In this document: piece by piece, positions 7,384 to 12,957 of the stretch
How positions within the stretch are numbered: the first letter of the stretch is position 1
Layout of the letters: every line of letters begins with the position of its first letter
From: DAOTTW01 sp034437615
GTDB lineage: Bacteria > Chloroflexota > Anaerolineae > Aggregatilineales > Phototrophicaceae
Assembly: GCA_034437615.1 (NCBI GenBank)
Contig: DAOTTW010000413.1
Location: forward strand, 1-13,110
Direction: 5' to 3'
Length of the DNA: 13,110 bases
Notes under the pieces: model-generated
Database searches by the model: none
What the model saw: the letters and a program-made list of their open reading frames with translations, nothing else
Told to the model about the DNA's origin: nothing
Position numbers and translations under genes: made by a program

Positions 7384-7959
7384 TTACGGGTAAGCAATCG
7401 CGTCGATGATGCCCCATGCATCCGGCGGCCAGAAGCGGATCAGCGCTTCACCGATGATATTTTCACGCTGCACCGGGCCGAAGGCACGTGAGTCGTTGCT
7501 GTGGTTACGGTTATCGCCCATCACAAAATATTGGTCAGCGTCCAGCATCAGCGTGCTATCCGCGCAGCGCGTACACGGCTCATTGATGTAGGGTTCGTTT
7601 TGCCGTTCGCCGTTGATGTATAGTTGCTGATTGCGAAATTCAACCGTATCCCCCGGCAAGCCGATAGCCCGTTTAATCAACGGTGGATCACCCGCCCCGG
7701 CACCCGGCGCATTAAAGACCACGATGTCGCCGCGTTGTGGGTCGTTGACGAGATAGCCAACCCGACTGACCACCAGCCGCTGATCGTAGTAGAAGGTCGG
7801 CTCCATGCTGGGGCCATCCACAATGAAGCGCGGCGCAGCCATCTCAATCAGCACATAAATAGCCAACAGGAACAGCAGCAACTCCAACGTATCCAGCAGC
7901 AGGTTGCTACGGGGGTGCAGATGCGGTCTTGGCAGGCCGTTCACCGACTCTTTCGCCAT
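7384..7959 (-). CDS. lepB: Signal peptidase I (last of four in tandem)
   Basis: Membrane-anchored serine protease that removes signal peptides from exported proteins, acting on the outer face of the cytoplasmic membrane. It has 191 residues: a short Pro/Arg-rich start, one membrane helix (about 20-41), then the nucleophile Ser51 in GPSMEPT, the general base Lys96 in LIKRAIGLPGD, and box E GDNRNHSNDSR (148-158). The protein ends with the normal final strand (ALIRFWPPD). Two Cys (CTRC, 129-132) sit in the loop before box E. The start at 7959 is supported by GGAG 9 nt upstream. A nearby ATG at 7967 is out of frame. The gene follows the previous lepB by 48 nt, a gap that contains the octamer repeats. 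It is the fourth gene of the operon, and a likely terminator lies beyond it. Confidence 0.96.
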   Translation of the reverse strand: MAKESVNGLPRPHLHPRSNLLLDTLELLLFLLAIYVLIEMAAPRFIVDGPSMEPTFYYDQRLVVSRVGYLVNDPQRGDIVVFNAPGAGAGDPPLIKRAIGLPGDTVEFRNQQLYINGERQNEPYINEPCTRCADSTLMLDADQYFVMGDNRNHSNDSRAFGPVQRENIIGEALIRFWPPDAWGIIDAIAYP

Positions 7960-7980
7960 TGCGACATGCTCCGATAATTC

Positions 7981-8028
7981 GTTTCGGTGTTTCGGTGTTT
8001 TAGCGTCTCAGCGTTTCGGTGTTTCAGC
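7981..8028. repeat. Six-unit octamer tandem repeat at the 3' end of a lepB gene
   Basis: Exactly 48 bp made of six octamers without gaps. On the + strand, three are GTTTCGGT (7981, 7989, 8013), and the others are GTTTTAGC (7997), GTCTCAGC (8005) and GTTTCAGC (8021). The array supplies the last six codons (Ala-Glu-Thr-Pro-Lys-Arg) and the TGA stop of the lepB at 8008-8619, then runs through the gap to within about 20 bp of the next lepB start. Variation is concentrated at unit positions 3 and 5-8. Confidence 0.85.
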
Positions 8029-8619
8029 ATCCAGGCCAACAAAGCCAATGCGGTCCACGATGCCCACGCGATCCAGCGGAAAGAAGCGCAACACCACACG
8101 CCCTACGATATGATCGAAGGGCACCGGGCCAAAGATGCGCGAATCCACGCTGACGTTGCGGTTATCGCCCATGATAAAATATTCGTCGCCGCCAAGCACG
8201 GTCACCCCCTGGCGACAACTCATGCGCGTGCAGGGACCATTGGTGTACGGCTCTCGCAGGCGTTGGCCATCAATATACACATCGCCATCCCGCAGGCTGA
8301 TCGTCTCACCGGGCAGACCGATCACACGCTTAATCAGCATCGCGCTATCGTTGGGGCGCACAGCGTTAAACACCACGATTTCGCCGCGCTTCGGCGGATT
8401 CGATAGGTAATGCAGGCGGCTGACCACCAAACGCTCACCATCGAGGAAGGTCGGCTCCATGCTTGTACCATTTACCAGAGAGCGTGGGATGGCCATGTCA
8501 AATAGCACGGTTGCTGCCAGCACGAAAATAGCGGTGCGGATCAATTCATTTAGCAGGCCGGAGCGCTTTAGCTGTGGCCGTGCTTGCGGTGGGCCGTAAG
8601 CGATCTGCTCAAAGGTCAT
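8008..8619 (-). CDS. lepB: Signal peptidase I (third of four in tandem)
   Basis: Type I signal peptidase of 203 residues with a single N-terminal membrane anchor (about 26-46). The catalytic pair is Ser53 (GTSMEPT) and Lys97 (LIKRVIGLPGE). Box E is GDNRNVSVDSR (151-161), followed by the complete end VVLRFFPLDRVGIVDRIGF. Cys130 and Cys135 lie in the loop before box E. It is closest to the gene just upstream: both share a stretch beginning ELIRT and running through DMAIPRSLV to GEIVVFN, so the two look like a fairly recent tandem duplication. The ATG at 8619 has GGAG 7 nt upstream. Its first 11 nt overlap the old stop of the upstream lepB, which points to former translational coupling. The last six codons and the stop come from the octamer repeat array. 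Confidence 0.96.
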   Translation of the reverse strand: MTFEQIAYGPPQARPQLKRSGLLNELIRTAIFVLAATVLFDMAIPRSLVNGTSMEPTFLDGERLVVSRLHYLSNPPKRGEIVVFNAVRPNDSAMLIKRVIGLPGETISLRDGDVYIDGQRLREPYTNGPCTRMSCRQGVTVLGGDEYFIMGDNRNVSVDSRIFGPVPFDHIVGRVVLRFFPLDRVGIVDRIGFVGLDAETPKR

Positions 8620-8707
8620 AGCTTTGCTCCATGATGAGGCCGATACGGTCTAGCGGATAAAAGCGGAACACGACGCGCCCTACAATCTGATCGAAGGGCA
8701 CTAGGAC
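8609..8707 (-). pseudogene. Displaced 3' end of the truncated lepB
   Basis: Directly after the TGA of the truncated lepB, the same reading frame continues as VLVPFDQIVG, then RVVFRFYPLDRIGLIMEQS and a few more residues, to a TGA at 8609-8611. This repeats PFDQIVG and then gives the C-terminal part expected for this paralogue (compare RVVLRFFPLDRVGIV in the next gene). It is the original 3' end of the gene, now cut off by the inserted stop. Without the 51-bp insertion the protein would be 212 residues. Confidence 0.85.
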
Positions 8708-8753
8708 TCACGTAATTTCGGCCCAGTGCCCTACAATCTGATCGAAGGGCACT
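8677..8753. repeat. 26-bp direct repeat, 51 bp apart
   Basis: Positions 8677-8702 and 8728-8753 are identical over 26 bp and are offset by 51 bp. The unit encodes the PFDQIVG part of the lepB gene. Its ends (GCCCT and AGGGC) are complementary to each other, so each copy can form a small hairpin. The duplication is part of the fold-back insertion that truncates lepB. Confidence 0.95.
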
Positions 8754-8775
8754 GGGCCGAAATTACGTGAGTCCT
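8703..8775. repeat. Perfect 30-bp inverted repeat with 13-nt loop inside lepB
   Basis: The arm 8703-8732 is the exact reverse complement of 8746-8775, with 8733-8745 between them. The right arm is genuine lepB coding sequence (DSRNFGPVP region). The left arm is an inverted copy of it, placed further 3' in the gene and carrying the TGA at 8708-8710. In mRNA it would form a very stable hairpin around the new stop codon. Confidence 0.95.
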
Positions 8776-9298
8776 TGCTGTTGTTGCGGTTGTCGCCCAT
8801 CACAAAGTATTCGTCTGCTCCGAGGATGTGTTCGCCTGCCTGACAATTGAAGCGCACGCAGGCCGAGACGATATAGGGTTCGTCTAGCTGTTCGCCATTG
8901 ATGAACACTTTGCCACCGTCAAACGATACGGTCTCGCCTGGCATCCCGACAACGCGCTTTATCAGCATTATACCGCGCTGGGCTTCGGCTGCATCCAACG
9001 AATTAAAGACCACGATTTCGCCGCGTGTCGGGCGCTCTGACAGGTAATGCAAGCGGCTGACCACCAGACGCTCCCCGTTTTCGAATGTGGGTTGCATACT
9101 GCGCCCTTCGACCAGTGAGCGCGGGATGGCCATATCAAATAGGGCTGTCGCCGCTACCACGAAGATCACCGTGCGGATCAACTCGCTGAAGAAACCAGGG
9201 CGTTGCAAACGTGGGCGCGGCAGGGTTTTTTGCTTGGGTGTCAACGCTTGGGCGTCGTCTGTCGCTGTGGGGTTGTTGGTATCGGCATCGTATATCAT
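8708..9298 (-). CDS. lepB: Signal peptidase I, C-terminally truncated by fold-back insertion (second of four)
   Basis: Type I signal peptidase of 196 residues. A hydrophilic start of about 35 residues is followed by one membrane helix (about 40-58), Ser67 in GRSMQPT, Lys114 in LIKRVVGMPGE and box E GDNRNNSKDSR (148-158). Cys127 and Cys132 lie in the preceding loop. After FGPVPFDQIVG the normal continuation is replaced by HWAEIT and a TGA. The final strand (VVFRFYPLDRIG) is lost, although it is still encoded beyond the stop in the same frame. The catalytic residues remain, but the fold would miss a core strand, so activity is doubtful. The cause is the 51-bp insertion described under the two repeats at this site. 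If that insertion is an artefact, the true gene spans 9298 to 8609. The ATG at 9298 has only a weak ribosome site. The start follows the first lepB by 35 nt. Confidence 0.9.
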   Translation of the reverse strand: MIYDADTNNPTATDDAQALTPKQKTLPRPRLQRPGFFSELIRTVIFVVAATALFDMAIPRSLVEGRSMQPTFENGERLVVSRLHYLSERPTRGEIVVFNSLDAAEAQRGIMLIKRVVGMPGETVSFDGGKVFINGEQLDEPYIVSACVRFNCQAGEHILGADEYFVMGDNRNNSKDSRNFGPVPFDQIVGHWAEIT

Positions 9299-9333
9299 GT
9301 GTTATCCATCAGGCGTTGTTTGCATCAGGATGA

Positions 9334-9888
9334 TTAGAGAAGTAGCGGCCAATAGCGCAAGATCACCGGGCCGATGAACGCATCACGCAGCACCGGACCA
9401 AATGAGCGTGAATCGCTGCTGGCAGCGCGGTTATCGCCCAGCACGAAATAATCATCTGGCCCCATCTGCCACAGGCGATTGTCGCAGGCCACGCAGCAAA
9501 CGTCACAGCTTGGCATGGCGTTGGCGTCTTCGCTGAAATGACCGTTCACGTACACGCGGCCAGCGCGCATTTCAACCACATCACCCGGCCCCGCGATGAT
9601 GCGCTTGATGTAATTGCGCTGCGCTTTGGCCTCTGTCAGCGCTGCTGCATTATCACCCGCAAAGCGAAACACGGCAACATCACCGGGCTGTGGCTCCGTC
9701 AGCAGGTAATGCACGCGGCTGACGACCAATAAGTGCCCGTCGTCAAAGGTGGGCTGCATACTGTCGCCCTGCACGACAAAACGCACGCTGGCCACATTCA
9801 CGAGCAGCACGAGCACTGCAATCAGCATGGCCGATTTAAACATGTGCTGCGGCGTATGCCTCACATCAGCGCGGCGCAGGGACATCAT
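9334..9888 (-). CDS. lepB: Signal peptidase I (first of four in tandem)
   Basis: Type I signal peptidase of 184 residues from the chosen start: a basic start (MMSLRRAD), one membrane helix (about 19-37), Ser43 in GDSMQPT, Lys95 in YIKRIIAGPGD, box E GDNRAASSDSR (151-161) and a short end RYWPLLL. The loop before box E carries four Cys (128, 131, 132, 135) instead of two, and this copy is the most divergent of the set. The open frame extends upstream to a TTG at 9984, but a good -10 box (9956-9961) lies inside that extension, so the transcript would begin after the TTG. ATG 9888 gives a tail length like that of the other copies. ATG 9885 is equally possible, and neither has a strong ribosome site. 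This gene leads the lepB operon. Confidence 0.9.
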   Translation of the reverse strand: MMSLRRADVRHTPQHMFKSAMLIAVLVLLVNVASVRFVVQGDSMQPTFDDGHLLVVSRVHYLLTEPQPGDVAVFRFAGDNAAALTEAKAQRNYIKRIIAGPGDVVEMRAGRVYVNGHFSEDANAMPSCDVCCVACDNRLWQMGPDDYFVLGDNRAASSDSRSFGPVLRDAFIGPVILRYWPLLL

Positions 9889-9955
9889 GCGCTTGTAACC
9901 GTTGGGTCGTTTAATCACGGGGGTTGTACCGATAGCTGCGGTTGCAAGAGCAAAA

Positions 9956-9984
9956 ATTATAGGGTGACGTGCAGGCAGGTGCAA
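9956..9984 (-). promoter_or_regulatory. Promoter of the lepB operon
   Basis: On the - strand a perfect TATAAT (9961-9956) lies 17 bp after TTGCAC (9984-9979), a partial match to the -35 consensus. The start of transcription would be near 9949, about 60 nt before the ATG at 9888. Confidence 0.6.
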
Positions 9985-10039
9985 TGTATAGATTTTGCGG
10001 TTGGGCGGGTTCTCCCATGCGAAACCAGCGAAATTGCCC

Positions 10040-10073
10040 TATACTGCTAATGGTGAAACAGATTGTTACAAGG
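10040..10073 (+). promoter_or_regulatory. -10 box and ribosome site of the REC-GAF-cyclase gene
   Basis: TATACT (10040-10045) fits a -10 box, with no convincing -35 partner. The transcript would start near 10052. AAGG (10070-10073) lies 7 nt before the GTG at 10081, which favours this start over the TTG at 10063. The two divergent promoters share a gap of about 190 bp (9889-10080). Confidence 0.45.
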
Positions 10074-10080
10074 TCGCTTC

Positions 10081-11679
10081 GTGTCAGGCGAAACAATTCT
10101 CGTAATAGACGATGGTAAAGACAATCGCGATTTCGTGGTTGAACATATACTGAAACCAAATGGCTTCAAGCCGTTGCTCGCGCAAGATGGCCTGGAAGGG
10201 ATTGAGCTTGCCGTGAAACATCGGCCTGACCTCATCTTGCTGGATTTACAGATGCCGCGTATGAACGGGATGCAGGTCATCGAATACTTAAATAGCTACA
10301 ACCTCGATATTCCTATTATCTTGATGACGTTTCATGGCTCCGAAGAAATCGCTATTGAAGTTTACCGCATGGGCGTGACGGATTACCTGAAGAAGCCGTA
10401 TTACTTGCAAGAGATGCTCGACGCCATTGAGCGCAGTCTGGCCAACGTGCGGCTGCGACGGGAAAAAGAAGCTCTCACGGAGCGCATCCTACGCGCCAAC
10501 CACGAACTGAAGCGGCGCATACAAGAGCTTAATATCCTGTACAACGTCGGCAAGAACGTCACCTCCACAGTGGACCTGGAGCAACTGCTGCCGCATATTG
10601 TCGAGGCCGCCACACAGATTACAGGCGCAGAAGAAGGCTTGCTCTGTTTGTTGGAAGGCGAACGCATCATGTGCCGCGCCCATAAGAATCAAACGATGTC
10701 ACAGGCGCGGGCGGTCAACTTTGAAGTGCGTGATCAGATTTCACAGCACGTCGTCAAGCACAAGCAACCCCTCACGCTGGGGCCGGAGCAATTGCAGCCA
10801 CAAAAAACAAAAGGTCGCAAAGACAAAAACGGGCAAGCCGCCCAGCCAACAGCCGCTTCCTATGTGCCGCTTATGCTGAAAGAGCGCGTGTTAGGGGTGC
10901 TCGGTGTTGCTAATTTCACGGCAACTGCCAGCGAATTCACAGCATCCGATAGCGCCCTGCTCAGTGCATTGGGGGATTACGCGGCAATTGCCATCGAGAA
11001 TTCACGCAATTTCGCTATGCTGAGCAAATCAAAAGAGCAAATGCGCGATACCTTTGAACGCTTCGTACCGCCGTCGGTCGTGCAGCAGGTGCTCTCGAAG
11101 CCGGAGGGCGTTTCGTTGGGCGGTCAGCGCCAGGAAATCAGCGTACTCTTTGCCGATATTCGTGGTTACACAGCATGGAGCGAAGGCGCTGAACCAGAAC
11201 AGGTGATAGAGACGCTGAATGCTTACTTGAGCCTGGCGGGTGGCGTCGTGCTGGGCTGGGAAGGCACGCTCGATAAGTATTTCGGGGATGGCCTGATGGC
11301 GATTTTCAATGCACCGGAGCCACAACCGGACCATGTACACCGTGCAGTGGATACCGCGCTGGCGATCCTGCGTGCCAGTGAGGAAATCCAGAATCAGTAT
11401 GGCTATAACCTGACTTACAGCGTGGGCGTGAACGTCGGAGAGGCTGTCGTCGGCTACATCGGTACACAACGCGCCATGAATTACACGGCACTGGGCGATA
11501 CGATTAACCTGGCCAAACGGCTGCAAGAATACGCGGCACCGGGCCAGATATTGATTAACGAAGCGGTGGTCCAACGCCTGGGCAATCTGGTGCAGGCACG
11601 TCCCCTGGGTGAAATCAGGGTGAAGGGGCGCAAGACGCCTGCACTTGCCTATGAATTGCTGGATTTGAAATCGCAGTAA
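10081..11679 (+). CDS. Response regulator with GAF and class III adenylate/guanylate cyclase domains
   Basis: Soluble signalling enzyme of 532 residues that would make a cyclic nucleotide, probably cAMP, under control of phosphorylation and of a small-molecule or protein signal. The receiver domain (about 4-120) has the acidic pair Asp10-Asp11, phosphoacceptor Asp55 (LLDLQMP), Thr83 and Lys105 (KKP). A coiled coil (about 122-152) leads to a GAF domain (about 155-308) interrupted by a Lys/Gln-rich loop (about 240-255). The cyclase domain (about 350-525) holds metal-binding Asp359 (FADIRGY) and Asp403 (FGDG), Lys399 and Asp473, which match adenine recognition, and Asn476 and Arg480 of the NLAKR catalytic motif. 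So all key residues are present. No kinase gene is adjacent; the nearest is the histidine kinase ending at 3001. GTG 10081 is preferred because of AAGG upstream. A TTG at 10063 would add six residues. Confidence 0.92.
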   Translation: MSGETILVIDDGKDNRDFVVEHILKPNGFKPLLAQDGLEGIELAVKHRPDLILLDLQMPRMNGMQVIEYLNSYNLDIPIILMTFHGSEEIAIEVYRMGVTDYLKKPYYLQEMLDAIERSLANVRLRREKEALTERILRANHELKRRIQELNILYNVGKNVTSTVDLEQLLPHIVEAATQITGAEEGLLCLLEGERIMCRAHKNQTMSQARAVNFEVRDQISQHVVKHKQPLTLGPEQLQPQKTKGRKDKNGQAAQPTAASYVPLMLKERVLGVLGVANFTATASEFTASDSALLSALGDYAAIAIENSRNFAMLSKSKEQMRDTFERFVPPSVVQQVLSKPEGVSLGGQRQEISVLFADIRGYTAWSEGAEPEQVIETLNAYLSLAGGVVLGWEGTLDKYFGDGLMAIFNAPEPQPDHVHRAVDTALAILRASEEIQNQYGYNLTYSVGVNVGEAVVGYIGTQRAMNYTALGDTINLAKRLQEYAAPGQILINEAVVQRLGNLVQARPLGEIRVKGRKTPALAYELLDLKSQ

Positions 11680-11681
11680 GC

Positions 11682-11729
11682 GCGTCAGCATTTCAGCTAA
11701 TCAGCCTATCGGCGAGCTAACATGTAAGC
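11682..11729. repeat. Decayed octamer array with TCAGC core
   Basis: Just after the cyclase stop, successive 8-bp steps read GCGTCAGC, ATTTCAGC, TAATCAGC and CTATCGGC, followed by two weaker units (GAGCTAAC, ATGTAAGC). The fixed part is TC(A/G)GC at unit positions 4-8, the same phase and core as in the lepB-linked array. The stretch also contains GTCAGCAT (11684-11691), which can pair with ATGCTGAC (11733-11740) across a 41-nt gap. No terminator with a T-run is seen between the two convergent genes. Confidence 0.55.
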
Positions 11730-11777
11730 CGTATGCTGACTAAGCGCAGGCATATTGATTTTGTCGGATGTAGTGAC

Positions 11778-11800
11778 CTGCTGACCCGCTGACCCGCTAC
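11778..11800. repeat. Short octamer repeat at the 3' end of purK
   Basis: CTGCTGAC and CCGCTGAC stand in tandem, followed by the partial unit CCGCTAC. On the purK strand this reads as GGGTCAGC-type octamers, again with the TCAGC core. The array touches the purK stop codon (11797-11799). Confidence 0.55.
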
Positions 11801-12954
11801 AACTGCACCTGACTCAGCGCATAGCGGCAGATTTTATCGGCGGTATCCTGATCGTAGCCAAGCGCCGTGATGTGGCCCATTTTGCGGCGTGGGCGCTGCT
11901 GACGTTTGCCATACCAGTGCACATGCACGCCTTCAACGGCCAGCGCACCGCGCAACGTTTCCATCGGGTCGGGTTCGTTCTCACGCTCACCGAGGATGTT
12001 AATCATGGCGGTTGCAGGCGCGATTTGCGCCACATCCCCCAATGGCAAACCCATCACAGCACGCACATGGTTTTCAAATTGTGATGTGATGCTGCCCTCA
12101 ATCGTATAATGGCCGCTGTTGTGTGGGCGCGGTGCAATCTCATTGTAGATTACCTCGTTATCTGCGCTACCGTTGCGCGTCGGTGCGCTGCTGCCCACCT
12201 CGAACATCTCCACACCGAACACACCGATGCCGTTAATCGCTTCGACGGCTTTCACGGCCATCTGTGTTGCTTTATACGCGGTGGATTCTTCGACGCGGGC
12301 AGGGCAGAGCACCCGATGACACACATTATCCTGCTGAATCGTCTCGACTACCGGGTAATTCTTCATGTTGCCGTCGCGGTCACGCACCACAATAACGGCT
12401 AGCTCACGCACGAAGTTCACCATCTCCTCGACCATGAGTTTACGACCTGCCAGCTTATCGAGCGCGGGCTGTATCTCCGGTGCGCGGTTGATGACGACAT
12501 TGCCATAGCCATCGTAGCCGTTGCGCCGCGCCTTCAGCATTAGCGGGAAGCCGTATTCTTCGACGGCGGCCAGCACATCAGTCGCCACCTGCACCGGGCG
12601 GAAGCGCGGCACGCTGATGTCTACACTTTGCATCCGGCGCTTCTGCGTCAGCTTATCCTGCACCTGTGCTAACGTCTGTGATGAGGCATAGACAGGGGTA
12701 CCAAGCGCTTCGATGCGCTGCAAAATTTCTACGCCTACGAATTCGCTTTCCAGCGTGACCACATCGCACAGTTGCGTGAATTGCTTCAGCAGCGCTTCGT
12801 CGTCCCAAGCGCCGACGAGATTGTGCGGTGTGATGCGTGAGGCGGGTGTATCCGGCTTGGGCGCGAAGATCACGGTCTCGATGCCCATTGTAATCGCAGC
12901 CTGGGCGGTCATCAGCGCCAGTTGCCCGCCGCCTAAAATGCCTAGTTTGGCCAT
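11797..12954 (-). CDS. purK: 5-(carboxyamino)imidazole ribonucleotide synthase
   Basis: ATP-grasp enzyme of purine synthesis that joins bicarbonate to aminoimidazole ribonucleotide, using ATP, to give N5-CAIR, the substrate of PurE. It has 385 residues, close to the usual length. Visible marks are the N-terminal nucleotide-fold loop LGILGGGQLALM (4-15), LESEFV (68-73), the ATP-grasp segment FPLMLKARRNGYDGYGN (136-152), the acidic VEEMVNFVREL (175-185) and the hallmark NEIAPRPHNSGHYTIE (271-286), then KMGHITALG near the end. A small Ser/Asn-rich insert (about 254-266) lies before the hallmark. The ATG at 12954 is 3 nt after the stop of the SCO-type gene, with GAGGG from that gene's end as a possible ribosome site, so the two are co-transcribed. 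purE, the common neighbour, is not visible here. The 3' end meets an octamer repeat. Confidence 0.96.
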   Translation of the reverse strand: MAKLGILGGGQLALMTAQAAITMGIETVIFAPKPDTPASRITPHNLVGAWDDEALLKQFTQLCDVVTLESEFVGVEILQRIEALGTPVYASSQTLAQVQDKLTQKRRMQSVDISVPRFRPVQVATDVLAAVEEYGFPLMLKARRNGYDGYGNVVINRAPEIQPALDKLAGRKLMVEEMVNFVRELAVIVVRDRDGNMKNYPVVETIQQDNVCHRVLCPARVEESTAYKATQMAVKAVEAINGIGVFGVEMFEVGSSAPTRNGSADNEVIYNEIAPRPHNSGHYTIEGSITSQFENHVRAVMGLPLGDVAQIAPATAMINILGERENEPDPMETLRGALAVEGVHVHWYGKRQQRPRRKMGHITALGYDQDTADKICRYALSQVQL

Positions 12955-12957
12955 TAG

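Noticed and set aside
7981..8028. CRISPR-like array
   Set aside because: The units are 8 bp and contiguous, with no spacers and no cas genes.
8703..8775. Inverted repeat as the ends of a MITE or insertion element
   Set aside because: Both arms are copies of the host lepB coding sequence. There is no foreign interior, transposase or target duplication apart from the 26-bp copy explained by template switching.
8703..8775. TGA plus hairpin as a selenocysteine (SECIS) signal
   Set aside because: The bacterial signal starts just after the UGA. Here the UGA lies within the 3' arm of the stem, and no selenocysteine position is known at this site in signal peptidase I.
9889..9984. N-terminal extension of the first lepB to the TTG at 9984
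   Set aside because: The extension spans a perfect TATAAT, lacks a ribosome site, and gives a tail longer than in the neighbouring lepB copies at 7384 and 8008.
11029..11691. - strand open frame of 220 codons opposite the cyclase domain
   Set aside because: The opposite strand carries intact cyclase motifs, and the frame has no family pattern.
11684..11740. GTCAGCAT/ATGCTGAC inverted repeat as a bidirectional terminator
   Set aside because: An 8-bp stem with a 41-nt loop and no T-run is too weak. It is better seen as part of the decayed octamer region.
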